Shown here in pieces: positions 26,652 to 34,739 of a stretch of 34,955 nucleotides of DNA (its first letter is position 1; every line of letters starts with the position of its first letter). The stretch covers positions 1 to 34,955 of the forward strand of contig NZ_JAAHHT010000083.1 in the NCBI RefSeq assembly GCF_010672085.1, given 5' to 3'. Below the pieces are notes generated by a model. It searched no databases. It was not told the origin of the DNA and saw only the letters and a program-made list of their open reading frames with translations. The DNA is from Okeania sp. SIO3I5 (GTDB taxonomy: Bacteria > Cyanobacteriota > Cyanobacteriia > Cyanobacteriales > Microcoleaceae). Made by a program: the position numbers and the translations under genes.

Positions 26652-29564
26652 ATGATTAAACATATTCCAAATTTCAGTCAATTATTAGCTATAATCTTGG
26701 TTAAATTATCGGTAATTTCAAGTTTGACTATTACCGAAAAAGCTAGGGCATCTGAAAATTTTTCAATAGCTAAAAGCCCGCAAAATCTACTTTTCAAATA
26801 TTCAGAAATAGCAGAAAAATCACAATTTAATCAACCTTTTGTATTAGCACAAAGTTATAAAGTAGGAGATTATGTAGAAGTGCTTTGGGAAGGAAATTGG
26901 TATCTAGGAAAAATTTTAGAGATTAATAATAATCAATATTGTATTACTTATCCGACTTATGATAATTCCTGGGATGAATGTATAAATAGCGATCGCATTC
27001 GTCCTCTTGAATCTAAAAATTCTACAGAAGAAAGATTACGACGCAATCAATATGTAGAAGTATTATGGCAAAACCAATGGTATCTAGCCAAGATTTTTGA
27101 GAACAAGAATAATCAATATTGTATAACTTATGTAGGTTATGATCGTTCTTGGGATGAGTGTATTGATAGAGTTCGTATTCGCATTGCAGATCCGAGAAAA
27201 GTTGATGCAGAAAGACTGCGACTGGAAGGTTATCGTCGAAATACTAATACAAATATAGAGCCAAATAATTCTGATTTTTCTCAGACAGATAATAATTATC
27301 AAATCAATGAATATGTAGAAGTTTTGTGGAATGAACAATGGTATTTAGCTCAAATTTTTGAGATTGAAAATAATCAATATTGTATAACTTATGTAGGGTA
27401 TGATCGCTCAGAGGATGAATGTGTAGATAGCGATCGCTTGCGAGAAGTAGACTCTCGAAAAGCAGAAGCTGAAAGATTACGATTAGAAGCTGATAATTTA
27501 GTAAGCTATGCTCATGAATATCAAAAAGGTTTAGAAACTGCTAAAAAATCTCTGAGAATCTATCAAGAAATTGGAGATATATCTGGGCAAGTACAAGTTT
27601 TATCTAGTGTAGGATGGGCTTATTATTGGTTGAATGATTATGTTAATGCTATTGATTATTATCAGCAAAGTTTGAAGTTAGCTGAAGAAATTGATGACTT
27701 TTATGCGGCTACAGCAAGACTATATGACATATCACAACCTTATTTATATTTAGGAGATTATGATAAAAGTTTGGAATATCAAAAGCAATATTTAGACAGA
27801 GGAAAAAAAATGAATGACTCCGATATTCAAGGGCGTGCTTTGGAAGGAATTGGGAATATTTACTATTTTCAAAAAAATTACAAAAAAGCTATTAAATACT
27901 ATGAAAAAAGTGCAGCAATGGGGAGAAAAGCATTCTATGTTGGTGGTGTTTATACTGCTTTAGGAAAACATAATGAAGCGATAGAATTTTTTGAGGATAT
28001 AGCTACTAAGACAAATGATATTTACACAAAATCAGCTTCTTTGAATCAACTAGGTCAGAATTATTTGACTTTAGAAAAGTATGACAAAGCAATTAATTAT
28101 TTTCAGGAACAATTAGCAATTTCTCAGGAAATTAAAGAAATTTATGGAGAGTCAGAAGCCTTCAAAAGTTTAGGCATAGCTTATTTAGCAAAAGGAGATT
28201 TGAAACAAGCAGAAAAAAACTTGCGAGCTGCCATCAAAGTCAAAGAATCAATCAGAGAAAAAATAGGTAGTAATGATTCATTAAAAGTTTCACTATTTGA
28301 GACTCATGTAGATACTTATAGTAAATTACAAAAAGTTTTAATTAAACAAAATAAAATAAAAGATGCTTTAGAAATTTCTGAAAGAGGTCGTGCTAGAGCC
28401 TTTGTAGAATTATTATTTGATCGCCTTTCTTCGGAAGCTATTACTAAAGCCAATATTCAACCTCCAACCTTCAAACAAATTCAAAAAATAGCTGCCCAAC
28501 AAGCTGCAACAATAGTTGAATATTCTATTATTGAAGACCAACTTTATATCTGGGTAGTTCAACCAAAAGGAGAAATAGAATTTCGTCAAATAGAGTTTAA
28601 ATCTGTTCTAGAAAATCAAACTTTAACTGACCTAGTTATAGATGCTCGTAAGGCACTTTTAGTCAAACCATATCAACCACAAGCTCAACTCAAAAAACTG
28701 TACGAATTATTAATTGAACCGATTGCAGATATTCTCCCCAGTAATCCTGAAGAGCGGGTAATATTTATACCCCAAAGAGAATTATTTTTAATTCCCTTTG
28801 TTGCCTTAATGGATAATCAAGAAAAATACTTAATCGAAAAACATACAATTCTAACTGCACCAGCAATTCAAATATTAGAATTAACCCACAAACAACGGGT
28901 TGAAAATAAAAAAGCAAGTCCACAAAACGACCTAATAATTGGCTTGCCCAGAAATGAAAATCAAAGCGATTTAGTAATAGGTAATCCCTCCATGCCTAAA
29001 CTAAACGAAAAACCATTAGACCCTTTAGTTGGTGCCGAAACAGAAGCCAAACAAATAGCGAATTTCCTAGAAACTCAAGCAGTAATTGGCAATATAGCAA
29101 CAGAAAGTTTAGTAAAAAAACAAATAGAAAATGCACGAGTTATTCATGTAGCAACTCACGGTTTACTGACAGATATTACAGGTTTAGGATCACCAGGAGC
29201 ATTAGCATTTACTCCAGATCAAAATAACGATGGATTTCTTACTTATTATGAAATTTTAGAACTAAATTTGAATGCCGAATTAGTGGTTTTAAGTGCTTGT
29301 GATACAGGGCGTGGAAAAATTACAGGAGATGGAGTAATAGGTTTATCTCGTTCTTTTTTAGCGGCAGGTGCGCCTAGTATTGTTGTCTCTTTATGGAAAG
29401 TTCCAGACGATGCCACCCAGTCATTAATGGTAGAATTTTATCGTCAATTAAATGTTACTGGAAATAAAGCAGAAGCTCTACGAAAGGCGATGTTAACAAC
29501 TCTAAAAAAATTTCCCGAAGTCAAAAATTGGGCAGCATTTACTTTAACTGGAGAGGCAAATTGA
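26652..29564 (+). CDS. Exported CHAT-domain protein with three Tudor/agenet-like repeats and TPRs
   Basis: 970 residues. An N-terminal hydrophobic signal sequence (about 8-26) ends in KARASE (likely cleavage near 33). Three copies of a roughly 45-residue module follow at about 70-118, 132-178 and 218-265, each YVEVLW...WYLA.I.E..NNQYCITY..YD.S.DEC...R.R, a beta-barrel SH3/Tudor/agenet-like pattern. Then come TPR helices (about 285-560; W.N.Y..A..YY..SL..A) and a C-terminal CHAT domain (about 600-970), a caspase-clan (C14-like) fold. CHAT catalytic residues are present: His836 in VATHG and Cys883 in LSACDTG, with the following GDGVIGLSRSFLAAGAPSIV typical of the family. So it is a plausible protease, probably periplasmic or surface-located if the signal works. 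Substrate is unknown; no gasdermin-like partner is seen next to it. Confidence 0.88.
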   Translation: MIKHIPNFSQLLAIILVKLSVISSLTITEKARASENFSIAKSPQNLLFKYSEIAEKSQFNQPFVLAQSYKVGDYVEVLWEGNWYLGKILEINNNQYCITYPTYDNSWDECINSDRIRPLESKNSTEERLRRNQYVEVLWQNQWYLAKIFENKNNQYCITYVGYDRSWDECIDRVRIRIADPRKVDAERLRLEGYRRNTNTNIEPNNSDFSQTDNNYQINEYVEVLWNEQWYLAQIFEIENNQYCITYVGYDRSEDECVDSDRLREVDSRKAEAERLRLEADNLVSYAHEYQKGLETAKKSLRIYQEIGDISGQVQVLSSVGWAYYWLNDYVNAIDYYQQSLKLAEEIDDFYAATARLYDISQPYLYLGDYDKSLEYQKQYLDRGKKMNDSDIQGRALEGIGNIYYFQKNYKKAIKYYEKSAAMGRKAFYVGGVYTALGKHNEAIEFFEDIATKTNDIYTKSASLNQLGQNYLTLEKYDKAINYFQEQLAISQEIKEIYGESEAFKSLGIAYLAKGDLKQAEKNLRAAIKVKESIREKIGSNDSLKVSLFETHVDTYSKLQKVLIKQNKIKDALEISERGRARAFVELLFDRLSSEAITKANIQPPTFKQIQKIAAQQAATIVEYSIIEDQLYIWVVQPKGEIEFRQIEFKSVLENQTLTDLVIDARKALLVKPYQPQAQLKKLYELLIEPIADILPSNPEERVIFIPQRELFLIPFVALMDNQEKYLIEKHTILTAPAIQILELTHKQRVENKKASPQNDLIIGLPRNENQSDLVIGNPSMPKLNEKPLDPLVGAETEAKQIANFLETQAVIGNIATESLVKKQIENARVIHVATHGLLTDITGLGSPGALAFTPDQNNDGFLTYYEILELNLNAELVVLSACDTGRGKITGDGVIGLSRSFLAAGAPSIVVSLWKVPDDATQSLMVEFYRQLNVTGNKAEALRKAMLTTLKKFPEVKNWAAFTLTGEAN

Positions 29565-29648
29565 AAATGTAAGTTTAACTGTTGATGAAATTATCCAATA
29601 ATTGTTACAATAGACATCTCCGAAAAAGAGGGAACAGGGAACAGGGAA

Positions 29649-29795
29649 TACCAATTAGAACAAGAACGCCAACCGGCTAAACAAGCAGAACAAGGAGGAA
29701 GAAATGCTATTCCTCAATTATTAGCAATGGGAATGAGTGTGGAACAAGTAGCACAAACTCTTGGTTTAAATGTTGAGGAAGTAATGAATAATTAA
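29649..29795 (+). pseudogene. C-terminal fragment of an Rpn/PD-(D/E)XK transposase-like nuclease
   Basis: An open frame without start reads EQERQPAKQAEQ, then AIPQLLAMGMSVEQVAQTLG and LNVEEVMNN before a TAA. This A..LL.mGmsveqvA..LgL..eeV ending is the usual tail of cyanobacterial Rpn/DUF4351-type nuclease proteins, which are often scattered and decayed. The nuclease core is missing; a GGGAACA heptamer run sits immediately upstream, at the break. It is too short to be functional. Confidence 0.65.
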
Positions 29796-30201
29796 TAATT
29801 AAATAATTCTTGCATTATTAATTGTTAATGGCTTTTTTGCATCAAAGTAGCCTTCTTAACATCCGTTCCGCTTTTCGGTTGTCCCCGACATGAAAGGTGA
29901 ACCTAGTGGCAGCTATATCACCCTCTTTCAGATTATTGATGCTTTCTTCATTTATTGGCCAATAGTTAAATCGATCAAAGCCTTTGCAGGTAAAAGTTTC
30001 AGCCTTTTTTTAAGAAAGAAAACTTTGATTTATTTATTGGACAATAGTTGTAGAAGTATGAAGTAGATATGCTTGCCTATTGTGCAGTAGCTATATGTTT
30101 TCATACAACAAAGCCATTGTTAATTGTTGAAACATCTCCACCAGAAAGCGGGTTTATTATCCTGATGATTGTTTTTCGCTCTCACGAATGAGTCAACCAT
30201 A

Positions 30202-30233
30202 CAGTAGGGACTAAGCATGATTAGTCCCTACTG
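30202..30233 (+). repeat. Perfect hairpin CAGTAGGGACTA/TAGTCCCTACTG
   Basis: A 12-base perfect inverted repeat with an 8-base loop. The GTAGGGAC core also forms the 30-base perfect palindrome at 34187-34216, so it belongs to a dispersed palindromic repeat class. It lacks the T-tract of a canonical terminator. Confidence 0.8.
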
Positions 30234-30267
30234 GATTATCATTTTTTTAATGCGGTTCACCGATCAG

Positions 30268-30356
30268 AACTGATAACTGAAAAAAACTGATAACTGATAA
30301 CTGAAATGTTGTCCTACTTCCACTAAAAAACTGATAACTGATAATTGATAACTGAG
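30268..30356 (+). repeat. ATAACTG heptamer array abutting the oxygenase start
   Basis: Runs of the 7-base unit (CTGATAA in another phase), interrupted by short unique pieces, extend to one base before ATG 30357. The repeat therefore supplies the ribosome-binding region (AACTGAG) of the next gene. The same unit forms 31705-31738. Confidence 0.85.
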
Positions 30357-31517
30357 ATGATACAGCCCATTTTACCAATTGAAGCATATACCTCACAAGA
30401 TTGGTTTGATCGAGAACAAGAAAGTATCTTTAGTCAAACCTGGCAATTTGCTGGATTTGTTGAAGACTTGAGCGAATCAGGAGATTATCTGACTGTGCAA
30501 GCAGGAGTTAATAATATTTTAGTGCTGTTGGATGATAACAAACAAATGCGTGCTTTCCACAACATCTGTCGTCACCGTGGTACCCAACTACTTCGGACTT
30601 TTGGGAAACGTAAAAAATCGATCGCTTGTCCTTACCACGACTGGACTTACGATCTTGATGGCAATCTCATTGCTGTACCAGAGTGCAAAACCCAATTTCC
30701 CGATCTAGATTTCAAAATTCTATCCCTGCATAAAGCTTCAGTAGGGACGTGGCGAGGTATGATTTTTGTTCACCCCGATCCTGATGCCAACTCTTTTGTT
30801 GATTGGTTTAACCCTCTTGAACCGTATTTAGGTCATCATCAGCCAGAAAAACTGGTAGAATATGTTGAAGGTAGAACCAGTCACCAAATTAACGCTAACT
30901 GGAAAATTATTGTCGAAAATTATATTGATGGCTATCATTTGCCTCACCTCCATTCTCAAACCCTGTTTATGTATGACCATAGACGACAACGTTCGGGGTT
31001 TGTCGGCGAGCATTTCCATTTTTATGAACCACTAGCAAAGGATTATCTGGAAGGAATAGAGAATAATTCTCCATTACCTCTGATCGATCATGTACCAAAA
31101 GATAAAATTGGTGCTTATACACCGATGCTATTTCCCAATCTGGGATTAGGTGAAACTGAATCAAGTTGGTCTACATTTCATATCATTCCAGTTGCTCCCG
31201 ATCGCTCAATTGTGGAAATTAGGTCGAAGGTGATGCCTGTATCTAACTGGAAGTATATGCAGCAGGAATGGAAATCTTGGAATTATTTTGGGAAGCGAAA
31301 ATTGGATAAGTATGGTACGGGTAATGAGGACGATCCCCTCGCGTCTGGGGATTTTATGGCTGAGGATATTTATGTGTGCGAACAACAACAACGGTCACTA
31401 AAGTCTCCCTATTTTTCTATTGGTGCGATCGCGCAAGATTTAGAACAATCAGTCTATCAATATCAAATCAATGTGCTAAATTATATAGAAGGGGGAGTAG
31501 GGAGTAGGGGAAAATAA
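30357..31517 (+). CDS. Rieske-type ring-hydroxylating oxygenase, alpha subunit
   Basis: 386 residues from ATG 30357; a TTG four codons earlier is in frame but lies inside a simple repeat. The Rieske [2Fe-2S] ligands are Cys71-x-His73 (CRHRGTQL) and Cys91-x2-His94 (CPYHDWTYDLDG). The catalytic domain has the mononuclear iron motif NYIDGYHLPHLH, with Asp191 as bridging residue and His194 and His199 as ligands; the third carboxylate probably lies in the GDFMAEDIYV region near residue 335. Such enzymes use O2 and electrons from a reductase to hydroxylate aromatic rings, quaternary amines (choline monooxygenase type) or other substrates. No reductase, ferredoxin or beta subunit gene is adjacent, so electron supply by photosynthetic ferredoxin is possible. 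Substrate cannot be told from sequence. It converges on the glycosyltransferase gene. Confidence 0.9.
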   Translation: MIQPILPIEAYTSQDWFDREQESIFSQTWQFAGFVEDLSESGDYLTVQAGVNNILVLLDDNKQMRAFHNICRHRGTQLLRTFGKRKKSIACPYHDWTYDLDGNLIAVPECKTQFPDLDFKILSLHKASVGTWRGMIFVHPDPDANSFVDWFNPLEPYLGHHQPEKLVEYVEGRTSHQINANWKIIVENYIDGYHLPHLHSQTLFMYDHRRQRSGFVGEHFHFYEPLAKDYLEGIENNSPLPLIDHVPKDKIGAYTPMLFPNLGLGETESSWSTFHIIPVAPDRSIVEIRSKVMPVSNWKYMQQEWKSWNYFGKRKLDKYGTGNEDDPLASGDFMAEDIYVCEQQQRSLKSPYFSIGAIAQDLEQSVYQYQINVLNYIEGGVGSRGK

Positions 31518-31536
31518 TTGATTTTATTTTGTCTAA

Positions 31537-31661
31537 TATAAAATCCGGATAATTACTACCACTAAGTTATTGCGACTTACACTCGTGGAAGGAAGCAATC
31601 TTCTAAACATAAGAGATTGCTTCCTATCGTCGCAATGACGAATTTTTAACCGGATTTTATA
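31537..31661 (+). repeat. MITE-like element, family F, with nested hairpins between convergent genes
   Basis: Ends TATAAAATCCGG (31537-31548) and CCGGATTTTATA (31650-31661) are perfect 12-base inverted repeats, flanked by TAA on both sides (31534-31536, 31662-31664), a possible target duplication. Inside are two nested inverted repeats: ATTGCGAC/GTCGCAAT and AGGAAGCAATCT/AGATTGCTTCCT. The central stem lies between two convergent genes and might serve as a transcription end for both. Confidence 0.8.
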
Positions 31662-31704
31662 TAATAAACTTCAGTATTTCAAGCGTCAGGTATCTGCCAG
31701 AGGT

Positions 31705-31738
31705 ACTGATAACTGATAACTGATAACTGATAACTGAA
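31705..31738 (+). repeat. ATAACTG heptamer array
   Basis: About five tandem 7-base units, the same unit as 30268-30356, 18 bases beyond the end of the glycosyltransferase gene. Confidence 0.88.
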
Positions 31739-31755
31739 ATGACTCCTCTTGTTTA

Positions 31756-32943
31756 TTACCAAACCACTTGCAATCTTTCTGCTGCTACTCTCTGATACAC
31801 TCCATCTGTTTGTTTTGCTATCCTACACCAACAAAATTTATGGTCTAATTCCTGATAAGCATTATGCACTAACTCTTGGACAATGCTAGGATCTCTCAAA
31901 GCTTCTAGAATACCCAATGCTAAAGAATTAGGATTACCAACTTTGGTAACAATACCTGTTCTACCATGCTCAACTACTTCCGGCAAACCACCTGTATCTG
32001 AAACCACCACTGGCACCCTTGCTGCAAAACTTTCTAGGGCAACAATACCAAACGGTTCATAAAGACTCGGAAATACTGCACAGTCAGCGATCGCTTGAAA
32101 TTTATCTAAATTTTCCTCAGACATAAACCCTGTGAAACAAAATCTTTCCGAAATTCCTAAATTCCAGATTTCTTGTTTCCAATGGTCTGTTTTGCCACCA
32201 CCAATCATAATAAATTTTACCCGATCTCCCATTTCTTCAATTACTTTTGGAGCAGCATGAATTAGAACTGACAAACCTTTTTCAGGAGTCATTCTACCTA
32301 AATAGTAGACAATTTTTTCTCGATCTTCTGCAAAATGCCGACGGAAATGTACAGAATCAAATTCATCTCGACGTGGTTTTTTACCCGGACAAATTCCATT
32401 ATAAATTACATCTATTTTATCCCAGGGACTATCTAAGGTTCTAGTTACATCCCCTCGCATATAGTTAGAGCAAACAATAACTCTCCAAGAATTATAAACT
32501 AGCTCTTTTTCCTTTTCATGAATGTACTGTTGACTATGATTATAAATACCATTATGGCGACCATTTTCTGTGGCATGAATAGTAGCTATTAGTGGTAGTT
32601 TAAAGATATGTTTGAGAGCGATCGCTGCATCTGCAACTAGCCAATCATGGGCATGGATTAGATCAAAATTTTTCTCTTCTGTAATTAGTTTTCCTCCATG
32701 ACGACCCATCGCTTCATTCATATTTCCTATCCAATGAAAGAAGTTTTGGCTTGGTCCAACTGGCACTCTATGGACTTCTATTCCATTCACAATTTCATAC
32801 ATTGGTGCTTCGCCAGACTTGACTGTAACTAAATGAACTTCATGTCCTAATTTCACCAATTCCGGGTATAATTCTGCAACATGACGTGCTATTCCTCCTA
32901 TAATTCTTGGTGGAAACTCCCAACTTAATACTAGAATTTTCAT
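31756..32943 (-). CDS. Family 4 glycosyltransferase (GT-B fold)
   Basis: 395 residues, cytosolic or membrane-associated, transferring a sugar from a nucleotide-sugar donor. The N-terminal Rossmann half starts MKILVLSWEFPPRIIGGIAR, with the Gly-rich loop used by starch/glycogen synthase-like and mannosyltransferase-like GT4 enzymes, and has HAHDWLVADAAIAL. The C-terminal donor-binding half has YYLGRMTPEKGLSVLI, the EX7E motif (Glu296-PFGIVAL-Glu304) and SDTGGLPEVVEHGRTG. All hallmark residues are present and length is normal. Acceptor and product (polysaccharide, lipid or glycogen-like) cannot be told. It is transcribed alone, convergent with the Rieske oxygenase gene. Confidence 0.9.
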   Translation of the reverse strand: MKILVLSWEFPPRIIGGIARHVAELYPELVKLGHEVHLVTVKSGEAPMYEIVNGIEVHRVPVGPSQNFFHWIGNMNEAMGRHGGKLITEEKNFDLIHAHDWLVADAAIALKHIFKLPLIATIHATENGRHNGIYNHSQQYIHEKEKELVYNSWRVIVCSNYMRGDVTRTLDSPWDKIDVIYNGICPGKKPRRDEFDSVHFRRHFAEDREKIVYYLGRMTPEKGLSVLIHAAPKVIEEMGDRVKFIMIGGGKTDHWKQEIWNLGISERFCFTGFMSEENLDKFQAIADCAVFPSLYEPFGIVALESFAARVPVVVSDTGGLPEVVEHGRTGIVTKVGNPNSLALGILEALRDPSIVQELVHNAYQELDHKFCWCRIAKQTDGVYQRVAAERLQVVW

Positions 32944-33886
32944 AATTACTAACTCCCAAATTTTGACTATTTTTACAACTCTTAATCTTTAGCTAATCTT
33001 TAGCCATTTTACTCTAAAGTAAAGACCGAATATTTAATAATTTTCCCGATCAATATTACAGATTCCCTAATCTAACTATTCTTGAGTAGTTAGGTAAATC
33101 CCGGTTAATTAGTATACCAAAAAATCTTGTTAATAGTTCTATGTAGTTATTATTTTATTTTTATACTATTTTTTTCTTTTTGTCAAGGCCATCAACTGAT
33201 TTAGATAGAGGATAAATTTTGTGATTGAAGCATTTCAAGATTAGGGTATCATTTTTGTTAATCAATTTATTGCTTATGCTTAAGATATCATTAATTTGCA
33301 TCAATCTAGAATCTCAAAAAATTAACAAAAAGGTATTGCTGAGTAGCAATGATTTTTAGATCGGGTATCGACGCAAAAAATATATTTTCCGATTTGCTCT
33401 TGAGCTAATGACCATTACATTTCAGCAACGCCAACAAAAATAAGTTTCACCATACAAATATGAGAAATCATCAAAAAATATTAAGTAACCTATAGATGTT
33501 TATAGAATCAAAGCTTAACATTACTTTCTTGAGAGTTAATTCCTGAATAAATAGGGTTTGCTGAAAAAGTATTTTTGCTCTTTGTAGTAGTCAGTAGTCA
33601 GTAGTAAGTAGTCAGTAGAAATAGGAATTTAGAGGAGGTAGGAGTTAGAATTGTTCCTCAATTTTTCTGTCCAACTATGCTTCTAAAATACTAACATTTT
33701 GAGGCTTTTCAACTCAAAATCTCCCACTTTTCAATACTTAAAAAAGCCAAAAGCTGGCTCTGTAAACACTTTCAGATTTAATCAGCAAGCCATAAATATG
33801 AGAAAAGGAACTATTTTTTAGCTATTTGATTCCACAAAATAACACTAAAAAAATTAAGTCTTTTTCTCGGATTGAAATGTTTATTA
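32944..33886. other. Non-coding AT-rich region
   Basis: No gene is supported. It should hold the promoter of the minus-strand glycosyltransferase near 32950-33100. An AGTAGTC heptamer array is at 33584-33618. The rest shows nothing I can assign. Confidence 0.5.
33584..33618 (+). repeat. AGTAGTC heptamer array
   Basis: Five 7-base units (TAGTAGTCAGTAGTCAGTAG type), one with a single mutation. Confidence 0.88.
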
Positions 33887-34138
33887 GCACCCATTGCGAG
33901 ATGTATTTCAAACTTCACGGTAGTTGAATCAAAATCTTATGGTTATGCTTAACTTCATGTAGTAGAAAATCCCACAGAAGTGCAGAAAGTTAAAGACAGT
34001 TATTATATGTCTCAATGGCCATAAACTAGATTAATTACCCGTGATTCTTTACGAGGCGATCGCTTTGAAAATATTGCTTTTTTTGGTGATCAAGAAAATC
34101 TAGCTTCTGAACTTTTTCAAGCAACTTGGAAAAAACAA

Positions 34139-34245
34139 TTACAGCGCTTTTCAGATTGATGAACCACATATTCACAAGCAAAACTTAGTAGGGACGTTCC
34201 ATGGAACGTCCCTACTGTGGTTTACTGAAATGAAAACCGCTGTAA
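34139..34245 (+). repeat. MITE-like element, family B, copy 2, inside the pseudogene
   Basis: Left end TTACAGCGCTTTTCAG, right end TGAAAACCGCTGTAA, extending as an imperfect repeat to GAACCACA/TGTGGTTTA. Its core is a perfect 30-base palindrome (34187-34216). Coding remnants on both sides (WKKQ before, NELGLP after) show it is an insertion. Confidence 0.8.
34187..34216. repeat. Perfect 30-base palindrome
   Basis: AGTAGGGACGTTCCA (34187-34201) is the exact reverse complement of 34202-34216, with CCATGG at the centre and no loop. It shares GTAGGGAC with the hairpin at 30202-30233. Confidence 0.95.
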
Positions 34246-34256
34246 ATGAGTTAGGT

Positions 34257-34350
34257 TTACCGAATAATTAAGGTTTAAAGTCTCTCCTTTAAAGGAGAAA
34301 AAAATAAAAAAATTCCTTTTAACTAACCCTTCTTTTTAAGAAGAAGTAAT
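34257..34350 (-). repeat. MITE-like element, family E, copy 3, inside the pseudogene
   Basis: The reverse complement of the copies at 16463 and 21115: TTACCGAATAATTAAGGTTT at the left and AAGAAGAAGTAATT at the right, with TCTCCTTTAAAGGAGA inside. It interrupts the decayed glycosyltransferase just after NELGLP. Confidence 0.65.
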
Positions 34351-34648
34351 TATTTATTATTAAAGCTGGTATCCTGTGGTTTATAATTATTATTGGTTGG
34401 ATTATTTGCACATCAAAAATGCATGGAATAATTATCAATAAATTGATGTAGTTGTAGCGATCAGAAGTTTTAAAAATATACGAAATTATCACAATCAACC
34501 AGCAACTCAACTTTTTAATACTATGAATCAAGTAATATCATGTCCGGTTGAATAGTGATAATTAGAAGCTGTCTTAGTATTGCTCTAGCAAAAAGATGGA
34601 TATTTCAATTGCTCAAACCCTACTACAAACAAAAACTTTTTTATAACT

Positions 34649-34739
34649 CAGGACTTACGCAGAACCGCTATATCTAGTAAGGGCGAATGCCATTCGCCCC
34701 TACATCTGGTGTATAATTCCGTATTTTGCGTAAGTCCTG
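34649..34739 (+). repeat. MITE-like element, family D, with 5-base target duplication
   Basis: Perfect 13-base terminal inverted repeats CAGGACTTACGCA (34649-34661) and TGCGTAAGTCCTG (34727-34739). TAACT directly flanks both ends (34644-34648 and 34740-34744), a clean candidate target-site duplication. Inside is a GGGCGAATG/CATTCGCCC palindrome (about 34681-34699). At 91 bases it codes for nothing and would depend on a transposase elsewhere. Confidence 0.85.

Larger units (their letters stand above)
29796..30356. other. Intergenic region with hairpin and heptamer array
   Basis: No gene is supported. It holds a perfect 12-base inverted repeat at 30202-30233 and an ATAACTG heptamer array (30268-30356) running right up to the next gene. 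The stretch at about 29860-30000 is more GC-rich and contains a possible GGTGA/TCACC stem, but I cannot assign it to a known RNA. Confidence 0.5.
33887..34555 (+). pseudogene. Decayed glycosyltransferase-like gene interrupted by two small elements
   Basis: Pieces of one frame-broken coding sequence can be read. At 33887-34138: LHVVENPTEVQKVKD, then after an in-frame stop TRLITRDSLRGDRFENIAFF and GDQENLASELFQATWKKQ. After the family B element the text resumes as NELGLP (about 34246-34260), then is cut by the family E element (34257-34350). At 34424-34555: WNNYQ, stop, IDVVVAIRSFKN, YHNQPATQLFNTMNQVISCP. The W.dYs.IDVVVAvRSF...KPAtKLyN pattern is one I associate with cyanobacterial glycosyltransferases. 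Several stops and two insertions make it non-functional. Family naming is moderate confidence. Confidence 0.6.

Noticed and set aside
29860-30000. Possible structured RNA or tRNA in the GC-richer intergenic stretch
   Set aside because: I could not form a cloverleaf or match a known riboswitch core; only one short stem is visible.
34319-34531. 70-codon minus-strand frame
   Set aside because: Lies antisense to the glycosyltransferase pseudogene and part of a family E element.
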